64,000 nt of DNA from Dryococelus australis (Eukaryota > Arthropoda > Insecta > Phasmatodea > Phasmatidae), in assembly GCA_029891345.1 (NCBI GenBank), contig CM057002.1, positions 18,676,295 through 18,740,294 of the forward strand, read 5' to 3'. The position numbers and the translations under genes are program-made. Below are positions 33,141 to 45,194 of this stretch, in pieces. The notes under the pieces were generated by a model. It saw nothing but the letters and a program-made list of their open reading frames with translations, did no database searches and was not told where the DNA came from. Every line of letters starts with the position of its first letter. The first letter of the stretch is position 1.

Positions 33141-34939
33141 GAAAATGAATAGTAGAGCATTGTATTCTGTGACTGTTGGTTAAGTGTAGGTTAGGATTTT
33201 GTTTTATGCGTAGGCCTGTATTTTGATGTAAGATTGTATAAATTTTGGCATGATTATAAATTATTAGTGTAAAACATTTATTTTTGTTTACTTTGTGTTT
33301 GTCTTTGTTATGTTATCTTAGTATAAAAATTGGTTAAACAAATTTCTATTATACTTTACAATATTGTAGCGATACAGGAGTTTTTTGTGTGGTGTGTTGG
33401 TCTGTTTTATTGTTGTTTTTTTCGTTTGTTGTGTTTTGAAAAAATAAATTAATTAAAGAAATGTAATATAATATTAGATATATTTTATAAATTGGGAAGG
33501 GGGGGGGGGGGGGTGATCGCCAGGCAGCAACCTTCTCGCGGTTCCCCGTGGGCTGAGAGTTTAGGAGTATATCTCCATCTCCTTGCCCCTGAGGAAAGGA
33601 ACGTGAAAACTGGACTGGAATCGGGGGCAGGGTGGCAAAATTAAAAATAAAATAATACACAATTTAACACTCTACCTCTCTCGGAGAATGGGGTGAACTC
33701 AGACCTTGGGATAAGCTGCCCGGATGTACCGGCAGTTTCGCCCAGGTTGAGGGATCCCCACTGAAAGACGTGCATGCGGAACAAAATACGTCAAGAGTAA
33801 CCATACCCCTAGAGTTGACGGACCAGGTGTTATGGAACCCCTGGGAGGGACATTTAGATTTGGCTCCTTTGGGGGACCACTGGCTTGGGGTGGTTCGTGT
33901 TGAGAAGTGATATCTTGGAAGGAACCAAAGTGGTGAAGTTAATTTTACCTGAGCGTTTAGGCCCTAGATAGATAAAAAAATTTACATAACTTAATTATTG
34001 GTAATAAAAACGCCCAGGCGAACAGCCGCCTTCCCAATCTGGGTCCCTCCAGATTCTCACCCCCCACATATATGTAGTAATGTCCTTCAAATTTGTAAAC
34101 TTTCCCTTTCCCAGTAGTAAAATTTCACTTTATAGTGGTTTCTAAATTTTTTCCAAATACCCGTTTTGTATTGTAATTAATAAATATATAATCTCATTTC
34201 AATCTAGATGGTAGAGTGGTAATAGGAAATTTTCTATTCTTAAATTCAAAACCAAATTAAAATTTACTCCCTCTGGGATACTTTAACATCATTTCACACT
34301 TCATACACAATAATAGCACAATTACAGGTGTTGAGGTTATTTGATCCTCAGCAAGACATCAATAGCTAGGGTACTTGCACACAATAAAACCAAAACACTA
34401 AATAACAACACGAATGCATATACAACACCAACATAAATAACATAACACAAACATATATACACACACACACACAATGGCATCTCATACTAACATCAGCTGC
34501 CATCGGCCCTCTGTCTCCGACAGGACTGGTGGGGTGAGATGTTCAAGGGAGGAGGCAAAGGAATTCTAAACTTTTGACTTTGGAATTTAATAAAAAAATT
34601 TCAGCAATAATGTAACTGCATTAATTTTAGTATATAACAAATTAATTTTACTCCTCTGTAAATTTTAAAATATTGTTACAATTTCTCTCTCGAAATTCAG
34701 TGGGCTAAACCAAGTTTGATAAGGGATGGAGGTCTTAATTAAATAAAAGAGTTGATTATAATTTTATTTACAATAACTACAAACAAAATTCTCTCAACTC
34801 AACATCTCACACTTACTGTTTACAATTAATGACTTCAATTAGTACAATTTATATTTACATCGAAGAAATCAACGAAATTAAATAATTAAAAATCAGTCCC
34901 AATAGATAGTGTATCAATTTATTCATTTATTTCATAAAT
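33141..34939. other. Non-coding stretch between LINE and Gypsy remnants
   Basis: AT-rich with a G-run at 33,499-33,513 and a moderately GC-rich unknown segment at about 33,520-34,070 that looks like transposon-derived UTR sequence but matches nothing else here. A (CA)n lies at about 34,456-34,472. Confidence 0.4.
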
Positions 34940-35600
34940 TATTTGTCCATATTTGACAGTTATAATATTTACAATAAAATTCATGTTATATGTGCACTCA
35001 GTCCCACCTCAGTTCAGTCCATGTGCTGTAGTCCGCAATGTTCTAGAGTCATCCGTGCCCTCAGGCACAGTAGGCTTCACTTGCTGTGTTTCACGCCCTC
35101 TCGTCCATTCAAACCACGAACCTTGCCCACTGTCATCCCGTAATATCCTGTCATTGTCCACACTTGACTTTGCTCATGCGCACTTGGCCAGGTGGCCTTC
35201 GTCAAAGACTGCCGGTCGCTGGGCTGAGGGAATATATATAGTGTCATAGGCAGTCGCCCAGAATTTTATCTAACTCGCACGCTGCGCCAAGCATCTAATT
35301 CCTAGAATATTCATGCACTTCCTACAGATGTCATCTGCCTCTTCAGCAGGGGAAAGAGGAAGCCCTGTGATGCCAGTCAGTCTCAACAGAATATTCTTGA
35401 ATCGTCGCCACATTTGTCGGCAACTCCAGCAGGGGAGAGGAGCTGTGACTTTAGCTAGTCTCGCTACTGTACATCATTCATGGGCCCCCCAGAAAGGAGA
35501 GGCATGGCAGCGAGCATGTCATTCCTAGAACGTTCCTAGAAGAGAGGATGCTCGAGGTGGGTCCCCCCCCCCCCCCCTTAACGCTGGACAGCCTACACAG
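34940..35600 (-). mobile_element. Possible 3' LTR/UTR of the Gypsy element
   Basis: The segment immediately downstream (minus direction) of the integrase end is richer in GC and non-coding. It contains a TATA-like TATATATA at about 35,232-35,240, and two similar words (CAGCAGGGGAAAGAGG at 35,345 and CAGCAGGGGAGAGGAG at 35,426). This is where a 3' LTR should lie, but I could not find the matching 5' copy, so the call is positional only. Confidence 0.3.
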
Positions 35601-35639
35601 CGCCAGTTGCAGCTTGTAATGCTGTCCCCTCCTTAAGTT

Positions 35640-36690
35640 TGTTCGGGATGAACAGACTCTCCAACATCATGACCTTTGGACAGTGCGAGTCTTTCGATGT
35701 GGATAACCTTAGTTTTTTCATCCGAGAGCCCTGTTGCCAAATCCGGTATATACCACATCATTTATTCACTTCAGGATCCTGTACGGGCCTTCCCAAGATT
35801 TCTGTAGCTTCGGGAAGGAAGAAGAGATATTCTCTTCTTCCTTTGAGGGTTGTACAACCACACGAACTGTCCTCGAAATGTCTCCTCGTACATTCTTCTG
35901 TCATACCGTGTTTTCATTCTGTCACTAAATTTTGAGGTGCCTGTGGGCAAACTCGTGGATGTCAGTTAATTCCTGGCATAGTTTAATGGCATATTCTGGG
36001 ATGGCACATCACCAGGTAGGCGGAGCTCTCTCCCAAACAGTAACCTTGAAGGTGTTGCCCTTGTGGACCCTTGAGCGGTATCCAGGCGAAATAAAGGTAC
36101 CTTGGAGTCTTAATTATTCTGATTGTCTTTTATGAAGATCGCCAGATACTGTTCCTGGGTCCGAATTAGCCTCTCTACCATCCCATCCATCTGAGGGTGT
36201 AATGCTGTGGTACAGGTTTTCTTCATTCCTGAAATCCTAGTTACCTCTTGGAAAAAAGTTGCTTCAAAATTTTGTCCCTGGTCGGAATGAAGCTCAAGTG
36301 GTGCTCCAAACCTGAAGAAAACATGCTCTACAAGAGCATCAGCTACTGGAGCCTCTTTGTTTGGCACCGGTATGACCCCAGGCCACTTTGTGAAATAGTC
36401 TTGTACTACCAGATGTCAACTATTCTCTCTGTCGGTGATTGGTAGTGGTCCGAGAATGTCCACTGCCATTCTCTCGAATGGGACCCCAACATTATACTTC
36501 TGAAGGGACCTTGTCCCTTAACTCTTGGATCCTTCCTCGCGATACATGCATCACACAGACGGCTCCACCTCTCAACATATTCCCGACAATGCAGCCAAAA
36601 GAATCTCATTCAGGCTCTGTCAAGTGTGTTATTTACACAAAAGTGACCACCTGCTGCTGTATTGTGCATTTCTCTTAGCACTTCTGGGAT
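35640..36690 (-). pseudogene. Gypsy integrase
   Basis: The N-terminal zinc-binding HHCC is visible: MHNTAAGGHF at about 36,670, then LHCREYVERWSRLCDAC near 36,560. After a frame change near 36,490 the core continues. The first catalytic Asp is in RMAVDILGP at about 36,470. The second is in ELHSDQGQNFEA at about 36,290. The Glu is in DGMVERLIRTQEQ near 36,170. All three residues of the DDE triad are kept although the gene is broken by frameshifts and a stop after the YLAIFIKDNQNN stretch. The C-terminal portion (LFRLDTAQGS.., FGRELRLPGD, later a YxGPFxV-like stretch) can be traced in shifting frames to about 35,640. Confidence 0.8.
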
Positions 36691-36864
36691 TCTGCACACT
36701 GGTAGGAACAATTGTAAATGACTTTGTCTCCCATCATTATTTGACCAGTTTCTGTAAAGCTCATCATTCTTTATAACAAGGGAATTCGACTATGGCCAGT
36801 ATGCCTTGACTGTCATGCCTAGGCTGGATATCTCCTCCCATCTTAGTCGATGCCCAGTTTCTTT

Positions 36865-37560
36865 CTACTCCAATATTGTACGCAAGGTGGGGTCACTTTG
36901 CTGATCGTTTCTTGTGTCCTTTTCGTGCCATGTAGGTGACCCACCACCTGATACAGGCCTTTGAATTCTTGTCCTCCTTGTTTTCCATGATGTACCAACG
37001 TTTTCCTCCTGGCATTCACAATGATGGCAGAATGGTTCGCATGGTCTCCTGGAAAGTGCATCTGCATTTCTGTGAAGACGTCCAAACATGTGTTGTATTT
37101 CAAAGTCATATTCTTGCAGGTGCTGTATCCACCGGGCTATTTGATCTTTGAGGTTCTTGAAATTTAGCAGCCAGCATAATGAAGTATGATCTTTTCTTAG
37201 GACTAAGTGTCTGCCATAAAGATATGGGTGAAAATGTGCAATCACCTACATCACTGCCAGAAGCTCCCTGTGTGTGACACAGTATTTCCTCTCGGACTTG
37301 TGTAGCAACTTACTGAAGTATTCCAATGGCCTCTCTTTTCCATCCTGAATCTGTGACAACACAGTTCCGATTCCAACATCACTAGCATCAGTATCCAGAT
37401 TAAATTCACTTTCCCTTCTCGGGAAGCCCAGTACTGTGGGAGGTATCAGTATTTCCTTTAGTCTGTTGAAAGCAATTTCACACTCTAAGGTCCAATAAAA
37501 TTTTCTTTTTGCCTCAGTCAATTCATGCAGAGGTTCGGCGATAGTGGCAAACCCGGGCAC
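36865..37560 (-). pseudogene. Gypsy RNase H
   Basis: The connection and RNase H domain reads IPPTVLGFPRRESEFNLDTD, where LDTDASDVGIGTVLSQ holds the first catalytic Asp, then HKSERKYCVTHRELLAVM with the catalytic Glu. A stop at 37,246-37,248 breaks the frame. After it follow HLVLRKDHTSLCWLL, RWIQHLQEYDFEIQHMFGRL and HRNADALSRRPC, the usual end of Gypsy RNase H with the last Asp. The motif Asp of the T/DH box is also present (RKDHTSL). Confidence 0.85.
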
Positions 37561-37634
37561 AAATCAATGGTAGTAAGCACATAAGCTCTGGAAACTTCAC
37601 ATTTCAATTTTATCGTTTGGTATTGGCCAATTTC

Positions 37635-38498
37635 TTATTGCTCTGGTCTTCTCAGGGTCTGTTTGAACCCTACAGGCCGATACAACATGTCCCAAGAAAT
37701 TAATTTTCTTTTGGAAAAGGTGGCATTTTTGGGATCTAATTTCAGGTTGACCGCAGTCACTTTCTGAAACATAGAATCTAAGCGTACCAGGTGATCTTCA
37801 AATGTTCGCCATGTGACCACAATCTTGTCTAGGTACACCTGATAAATGTCTAAGGGCAGAACATTCTCCAGTAGTCCGAACATGGCAGGGGCATTGCATA
37901 GTCCAAATTGTATAACCTTGAGTTGCTTGGTTCCTTTGCTTTGGACACAAAAGGCAGTCTTTTCCTTGTCTTCCCGGGCTACCTCATACTCCCAATACCC
38001 ACTCTTCGTGTCTAGAGTAGAAAAACACTGTGATCTTGCTAGGCTATTCAGGATGTCGTCTATCCTAGGGAGTGGGTAAGAATCTTTCTTGATCACATTA
38101 TTATGTTGGCTGTAATCAACACAAAATCTAATACAGCTGTCTTTCTTTTTAACAAGCACAATGGGAGAAGACCACGGACTGACTGATGGCTCTGTCACAT
38201 CTAAATCCCTCATCTCTTTCAGAATACCATCAATGACCTCATATGAAGCTAGCGGTAGTCGCTTTGGTAGCTGCTTTATGGGTCTGGCATCCCCTGTGTC
38301 GATGTGGTGGCATGCAACATTAGTTCTGCCAAGATCATTGGGCTCACAGGAGAAAGTACCTTTATTTCTCTGTAGCAATTCTGAAACTGTCCTCTCCTGT
38401 CGGCAGTTTAGGTTTTCTCTTGTTCTTGTCAGCAGTTCGCCTAGAGCATCTGGAAGAAGACATTCAGTATGTTGTGGCAGTGAAGCTTCTTGAAACAT
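37635..38498 (-). pseudogene. Gypsy reverse transcriptase, YLDD motif lost
   Basis: A continuous frame of 287 codons covers fingers and palm: LPLASYEVIDGILKEM, VSPWSSPIVLVKKKDSCIRF, CVDYSQHNNVIKKDSYPLPR and the motif A region FSTLDTKSGYWEYEV with its Asp. At motif C the canonical YLDD reads YLDK (in YQVYLDKIVV), so a catalytic Asp is lost. The end reads FEDHLVRLDSMFQKVTAVNL. The start is not a real gene start, because the RT is normally part of a longer Pol or Gag-Pol. Confidence 0.9.
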
Positions 38499-38539
38499 GT
38501 AGATAGGAAAATAGACTGTGTAAATAGAAAAATAGACAG

Positions 38540-38935
38540 TGTGAATGAGAATGTGGACAGAAAGATAGAAGGTGCAAGCAAGTTGACGAACAATAAAATA
38601 GACTGTGTGGACAAGAAAATTGAGTGTGAGGGACAGTGTTAATGAAAGGATGGAGAGTGTCGAGTGTAAAATGAACCAGTGGCTTGCAAAATCCTATTCC
38701 CCCCCGCCCGGTTCTAAAAGACGGATATCATGGTCAGATAAATTAATCACCCTAACAGGCAAACTGTCCGATTTTGAAGAAATCTAAGTCCTTGCTAGAA
38801 TGACTCCTGGTCCACTTTACACTCAACACTGTCCCTCACGCTGTCAATTTTCTTGTCCACAAAGTATATTTTATTGTTTGCCAACTTTCATGTACCTTCT
38901 ATCTATCTGTCCACATTCTCATGCACACTGTCTGT
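38540..38935. repeat. Inverted repeat inside the Gypsy gag region
   Basis: About 38,540-38,660 (plus: AGATAGAAGGTGCAAGCAAG, then GACAAGAAAATTGAGTGTGA) is the diverged inverse of about 38,815-38,935, whose minus strand reads AGATAGAAGGTACATGAAAG then GACAAGAAAATTGACAGCGT. The arms are about 120 bp with a spacer of about 150 bp. Confidence 0.75.
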
Positions 38936-39145
38936 TTTGCTATCGACATATTCACCAACACAAATAATTTGGCTATTTTCAGATTCACTAACACTCTCTA
39001 TTTTACTATTTACATTTTCATTAGCACTATTAACAGATTCCTTAACGCTACAAATCTTAATATTTACAGTACTTATTTGACCACTCATTCCTTCGATCAA
39101 GAGACTAAGTGCTTCCATTTCTGACGACATTTTTCTAGTTAGCAT
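38815..39145 (-). pseudogene. Gypsy Gag N-terminus, coiled coil
   Basis: It starts MLTRKMSSEMEALSLLIEGM and runs through repeated motifs of the type ENVNSKIESV, VKESVNSANENV and EYVDSKTDSVHENV. These heptad-like repeats predict a long coiled coil. Many arthropod Gypsy Gags begin with such a helix. A stop at VDR* breaks it, and the capsid core and CCHC knuckle do not follow. Confidence 0.55.
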
Positions 39146-40600
39146 TCAAAAATTTCAAAATACCTCATCCTATTTATTCAAATATTGTACTATTTACAAA
39201 TACTTGCAGTGCTTGCTGCGTCCGCAAACCAGGATGACACGAGAAATGCCATGTAACCAAGAAAACCAGCTATCGTATGAAACCAGCAAGCAAAACTTTG
39301 AAAGTAGTTTAAACGCATAACATCTGTAGAAATTACAAACACACTGTATCGGAAAAGTTTTTGTATTTGTAAACTGTTTTCCAAAAACATAGTACATAAC
39401 CATGCAAAAGCACCAAAATTCACAACACTACTTCCACAATATATAAGTTTGCTTACTGCTCCAAAATACTTTATGTATCCACCTCTGTACATTCCTTGTT
39501 CATTAAAAATGAGTACATTTTTGGCTATTAAGTTACGTTACTTTCATAGATTTCAATTCAAGACTGGAGAAAAGACAATGTTAAAAACAGCCCTTAAAAC
39601 ATCACAACAGTATGAAGATTTAAAATTGGCATAAAGCTGAAAATTACCTTATTTGGTGTTTTTAAAAATAGCAATGCCTCTAAAATACCTCTCATAGGAC
39701 AGCATGAAAAATTACATTTGCCATTTATTCAGATGCATTTGTACTTTCTCAATAGCGTTTGTTAAAATCGTTTAGGATTTTTTCCCCTTTTTAAGTATAA
39801 CGTTAAGTATTTCCTATACTTCCTATACTTAAAAAAGATCTTTCCTATGTAACAGTTGCTTCCTTTCAGGACAATGAAAAACTAGGAAGGACTAGATTTT
39901 TCATATTAATTCCAATACATAGTCTGGTTACAAACCGATAGCAAGGCTGAATGAAGCAGAACAATTAAAAAAATTAACAGCCTTTTTATACTAAACTTAA
40001 ATAAAGCGAATAGCCTTCTCAAATCATGTCGAGGTATACCAAGATAAATTCTACTGCCTACATGGACAAGCAAGAAAGTCCATTTTCTACCTTTTACCTG
40101 GCCAATATGGACCCTACATATATGTTGAGAAATACTTAGCTTTGACTTTGTTGGATCCCAACAGCCGAATCTCTGAAGACCAGTCGGATGCTGGTTCAAT
40201 TTATAGTACAATATTAGCTGGGGAACCACCCACTGCTTTTGGAACAAACAGTCATATTTTTGGATTCACCCAATGGTGAGCAGGAGGAGTTTTCCCAGAA
40301 TTAGTCATTGTGGCGCCATCTATAACTTTCATCGTATGCTTGTACACACCCCCTCTGCTATACTAGTGCCCAAAGTGGAAGGTCAATGAAGTATGTTTTC
40401 TGGGCTGCTCTGATTAACAGCGGACTTGCTGCATGACAGTCTGCCGCGGCTCGGGCTCCGGCAAAAAACATGTAACGTATATCATTCGTCGTGTACATCA
40501 CAGTTCCAGTCAAGGTTAAAGTTCTTTATTTTTACTATGTAGCACACAATATCATTTGCGTATTTCCAATTCTAGGAAAAATAAACTTCGCTCGATATTG
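39146..40600. other. Non-coding stretch upstream of the Gypsy gag
   Basis: The 5' LTR and leader of the Gypsy element should lie here (minus direction), but I could not match it to the candidate 3' LTR. No gene is recognised. Frames at 39,190-39,492 and 39,906-40,247 lack family motifs. Confidence 0.4.
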
Positions 40601-40628
40601 CGTCGTGCAGTGTAGGTAAGGCAAGCAG

Positions 40629-41118
40629 ATGGTCAGGCTAGCAAGCGGGATGTCTGTTGTAGCGCTGCTCGCATTCAAGTTGGGGGGCATAACTGGTAAT
40701 GTGTTCTGTAGGGGAAGGAGGAGGAAGTCATCACCACCAGCCAGCCGATTCCCAGACGCAGGTGGCCGGCTGCTTCCCAGGTCACCCAATAGGAGGAAGA
40801 GACAATCACCCAGCTGCTGCTGTACGTCGCTAAGGGGATGGCCAGCTACAGGTAATCGCTCAGCCAGATGTGGGCGCTGCCTCCCAGCTGATGGTGGAGA
40901 TTGTGGAGCTGATGGACACCATCACCAGCCAGCAACTGCCGTTGCCGCCGAAGCGCACGCTACCAGTTGTCATTGAGCCCCCACCTCCAGCACTGAGACA
41001 CAAGCGGCCGGCGAAGGTGGACAGTGCCACCTCCATCCCTGCCATTACCACCAGGCACGTGGCCACACAGATGCCTAGGCAGCCTCCTGACGTCAGCAGC
41101 CTGTGCCTCTGCTAGACG
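40629..41118 (+). pseudogene. Fragment of the P/T-rich Polinton ORF (copy D)
   Basis: A stretch in one frame (40,870-41,115) reads QLMVEIVELMDTITSQQLPL, PPPPALRHKRPAKVDSATS and TTRHVATQMPRQPPDVSSLC. This parallels copy B (RRPKKVDASTSTQVVKKSNA) and copy A (DATRHAATHVTARCP..LLPDV). The upstream 40,680-40,870 is proline- and basic-rich in a different frame. It is a GC-rich island in AT-rich surroundings, 1.4 kb upstream of the Gypsy gag and just left of a mariner element, with no other Polinton gene next to it. Function unknown. Confidence 0.45.
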
Positions 41119-41330
41119 TCTGCCTCCTCTCCACAGACAACTCAAGTCGTTATTGGCAATGATGTAAGTAGTTTAAATTGTTTATAACATTGTGTGTACT
41201 CGCCCACAAGTGTCGTTCGGTGTAATGAATAATGCGTTACTTGTCCGTGCAGCTGTGACAGAGACCTTGTTCTTGCCACGTATAATAATATTATTTATGT
41301 GTGTTCACACGCGCAAGCAGTAGTAAAATA

Positions 41331-42677
41331 TACAGGATGAGTATAAAAGACTACCCCAACTTTGAAGGTCTATAATATCAAAACCAAACAACTTACAACT
41401 GTGGTTGACAAATCAAATTAACAGTAGTACCTTGAAGTTTGTTTACCATATCTTCATAAATGTTCAATGTGACAACTAAGAGTTGCCCGAATACAATCTA
41501 CGCGATACTCAAACGCATTCCACATGTCAGCATGTCCAGTGTTATGGTTTAGATGGCATTCTCTATTATTCGGTTTGCTAAATGTGAATCGGTTGGGACT
41601 GTTAGTCGTGAATTCCGTCGCAAATACGGATGCCATCCGCCTGATAGCTGGAGTATCATATGTTGATTTCGTCAGTTCCGTGGTACAAGGTGCCTTTGCA
41701 AAGGCAAAAGTTCTGATGGCCGCATTTGTCCTAAGAGAATGTGCAATTGATTAAGGAAGCGTTCATTTGTAGCCCAAGAAAATTGACTCCACAAGCTAGC
41801 TCGGAAATGCAAATCCCTCAATTGATTGTATGGACTGTGTTGCGAAAGCGTTTGACAAACCATACAGCTTGTAGAGGCTCTTACCATAAGGGATAAAGAA
41901 CTGAGATATAATTTCTATGCATTCGTTCTTGCCCAGAACGAGGTAGATGATAGCATGTCTAAGCTTGTTTTTAGCGATGAAGCAACATTCCATACAATGG
42001 TAAGGTGAACTGGCACAACGTGCGGCTATGGTGTCGAGAGCATACACGTGAAATCACTGAACATGAGCGTGCTTCCCCCAAAATGAACGTGTTTTGTGCT
42101 GTATCCAAAGACACGGTTTTCGGCCCTTTCTTTTTTTTGACGAGCCCACGGTCACCGGAATCCCTTATTTGGACATGCTTGTAGAGTGGTTGTTTCCTCA
42201 GAAGAGTCAGTGGGGGACTTCATTTTCCAGCAGGATAATGCACGACCTCATTTTCACCTAGGTGTTCACGGATACCTGAATGAGATGTTGCAGCAATGCT
42301 GGATTTTCGAGGAGCAGCTAGTGACCAGGCTCTTCATCACTGGCCCCCAAGAAGCCCGGATCTTATCCCGTGCAATTTTTTTCTATGGGAGAACAAAAGG
42401 ATGAAATCTGTCATCCATCATTGACGTTCTCATAACGAGAATTACGGACACCATCAAAACCATAACACCGGACATACTGACAAGAGTATGGAATGCGTTT
42501 GAGTATCGTGTAGATGTCGTTTGGACTGCTGTGGTGGTCACATTGAACATTTATGAAGATATGGTAAACAAACTTAATGGTTCACGGTTCATTTGATTGG
42601 TCAACCACGGTTGTAGGTTTTTGGTTTTGATATTATAGACCTTCAAAGTTGAGGTATTCTTTTATACTCATCCTGTA
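41331..42677 (+). mobile_element. Mariner-type DNA transposon with TIRs and TA duplication
   Basis: The left end is TACAGGATGAGTATAAAAGA at 41,331. The right end on the minus strand is TACAGGATGAGTATAAAAGA at 42,677, and the similarity continues for well over 100 bases (AACTTTGAAGGTCTATAATA, TTTACCATATCTTCATAAAT). TA duplicates lie at 41,329-41,330 and 42,678-42,679. Length is 1,347 bp. The interior carries a decayed transposase on the plus strand. Confidence 0.95.
41770..42540 (+). pseudogene. Mariner-type transposase, multiply frameshifted
   Basis: The recognisable pieces, in order and in shifting frames, are: SEMQIPQLIVWTVLRKRL (HTH region, about 41,795), VNWHNVRLW followed by REITEHERASPKMNVFCAVS (about 42,005-42,100), GPFFF, IPYLDMLVEWLFP (about 42,150-42,200), a FQQDNARPHFHLGVHGYLNE block with the second catalytic Asp (about 42,223-42,280), and a WPP-like SPDL region eroded near 42,345. 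These are the catalytic blocks of a Tc1/mariner-superfamily transposase whose C-terminus ends in a VWNAFEYRVDVV-like stretch (about 42,490-42,530). The gene is inactive. Confidence 0.75.
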
Positions 42678-45190
42678 TATACGTGTACCATGGCCGTGTA
42701 GTCTTAGAGGTGAGAAAAGACGTTGGTAATTGTTTACATGTATATTGACGTCGGCCAAAGTGTCTGAAGGATTATGCCACCAAGGTGGGCGCCAATTTGA
42801 TGCCTTGTGGTGAGGCCATGGAGGGTCAGAGTGGAGTCTGTTGATGTTAGGAGTGTTGGAATACATTTACCTGGTAGGCGCCAGGTGTCACCAAATTTCT
42901 GGAGCTAGACACACTGTTGTTCCCTGGGTTGCGAGCCGATTCACCTGGATATAATTTTCCTTCATTGATACCTATTGACCCTAACATTATGTGTTACTTG
43001 TGAATTCATAATTATGTGACGCAGAAATGCTGTAGTTGTTTACTAAACAACAGACGTATTCTGTCTGGTCCCACACCTTGCCGGATTAATTAAATAGCAT
43101 ACACACATTGCAGCATTGAGAACACATACAGAATACACTGAATAAACATAGCACTGGAACGGACTTATAAGGGCCCGTGCCTTGACATGCGGTTAGGCTC
43201 TACGCGTAAATAATATGCGGAACTCTGTTCACACGTTATTTTAGTACAATGCATTAACATTCCTCTGATGGGAGACACTTTACATCACTTTTGCCAGCAT
43301 AAGCCCGCTGGCACAGCAATACTGCACAAAGGCGCAAAGGCAGAAAAATGGATTTCACGTGAATTACGCTCCCTTGGGCAATGCTAAACCACAGGGGAGA
43401 AGGGCAGGTGTCTCCGGTGGGTAGAAAAGTACAAAAGGTTGCAGTAATTACATATCTACTGCTTGTTAAGTGATGGGCATGTAAACTGTGCCATCACCAG
43501 AGAGCGCAATGAAACGCAGCCTTGCCCTCGTGTGTCTTGAGATCTACTGACTGTTCCGCCGTGGTGCCAGAACCTCTTCTGGTGGGGTTAAGCCCACCAC
43601 GTGGGAACACATTCTGTGGTACTTGCAAAAACAATATTGTTCATGCTTAAAGCTCTTACCTTGCAATTTAGACATGTGCATAAATCATTATAGAATTCAC
43701 ATAACACAAAGAAAACCTTACACAATAAAATGGGATGATGTGAAGGTTAAACACTTGATATGTAAAATAGTGAACATTTGTAACAAATACTTTTTAGGCA
43801 TAATGATTAATAAAGGGGTTTTTCTGGGATGTCTCCAATGTCCCCTGTATAAGGGTTTATACAGCTGTTGCCATGAAGCCCTTTTGATGCCCTATTTTCA
43901 CTTGCTGCCCCAGTGATGCACTGGGGTGCACTTCCCTGCACTACACTGGCACACGATCGGTACACACTTTGTGCGCTGCACAAATGCACTAGCATATGGG
44001 CACACTTCACAAGCCACACTGAGCAGAGCGCAGATGCATGCTGCGCCGGACTGGTGCACAGCTGGTCACACTGTCTAAGAGGCGAGGGCCATGAGCACAC
44101 ATCAATATCATGCATAGGGTTGCAAATGCAACGTATGGGGAGATTTTCATTGCTGTAGGAATAAACTACTAATGTCAAAAATGTCACATCTCGATGACGA
44201 GTAGATTATCTATGCTGCAAGTAGCCGCTCCATTAGGAATACTACCTGAATGTAAGGTGGTGTTACTTTATATCAGGTGTAGATTTGAAACAATGAATAA
44301 TCGTTTGATTAGGAACTAAAATGTTTTATCACTTAGGTACAGAATATGCATGTTTACATTCATTTGACCATCAGTTTTTGTGTGTGTGTGTTTTGTGTGT
44401 CTACTGTATATGTAATGTATTGTGCATGGAAGTGAATAAACACACATGTAATTTTTATTCCCTGTCATTTAATTGTGTTGTCATTTCTACATTAATATTG
44501 TGTTGTCATTGGGGAGTGAATGATCATAACTGTGATTTTCTTGCAAGGTCCATTTTTCATTGAATTGTAGTTAAAGTGTGTTTCACCATTGCTAAATTAA
44601 TATTTAGTGTTGTCAACATAATTGAATACTCGTACTCAAGCGCTATGTAATTTTTGTCACCACTTTTCCATGTCTTTATAGTTAAAAGTATTGCGAGTTC
44701 TCTATATTAATAAACATGTCATTTTCACGTACCAGTGTTGCGAGAGAATGTGCGGTAGTGGTTATTGAATAAAATATGCTAATAAAGTGTATATATGATG
44801 TTCCATCATATTCTTATTCAACTGTATGCAGTGTGTTCATGTTATGTCCCATAGCGATAAGAATAATCACCCAAAACACATACTAGTACTTTTTTTTTAA
44901 TTCTTCGTTATCTGTGAGGGTATTAAACAGTTTTGAAGTGTGTGTTCATGCCTGGGTAGAACACAAATGCATTTGATTTCTCACTCTTAAGTACATCATA
45001 CATATTGTGGCTACGCATGCCAATACATGTCTGGAATGGCTAAACACAAGTACCTTTAATTTCTCATTATCAGTACTGAGTATGACCTGTAAAGAGAGTA
45101 GGAGGACATACCTTGCTTGTACGTCATATGAACTGTGGAGAGTCGAAGTAACATGGTTGGAGTGGTAAACACAAGTAATGAATATGACCT
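42678..45190. other. Non-coding stretch
   Basis: No recognisable gene. The 43.8-44.2 kb part is moderately GC-rich with both-strand frames of 80-126 codons that carry no family motif. T/TG runs occur near 44,365-44,400. Confidence 0.4.
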
Positions 45191-45194
45191 GTTG

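Larger units (their letters stand above)
35640..39145 (-). mobile_element. Ty3/Gypsy LTR retrotransposon, internal deletion
   Basis: In minus order the pieces are: coiled-coil gag start, a local palindrome, RT, RNase H, HHCC zinc-binding region, DDE integrase core. This pol order (RT-RH-IN) defines Ty3/Gypsy. No CCHC gag knuckle and no aspartic protease (DTG) motif is found between gag and RT, so that part has been deleted and is partly replaced by an inverted copy of gag sequence. The element is dead. Confidence 0.85.

Noticed and set aside
34940..35600. A matching pair of Gypsy LTRs
   Set aside because: I looked for a direct repeat of this segment upstream of gag (39.1-40.6 kb) and saw none, so only a low-confidence positional LTR is listed.
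43807..44187. 126-codon minus-strand frame and an 81-codon plus-strand frame
   Set aside because: Both strands open in a moderately GC-rich, repeat-like segment; no motif on either strand.
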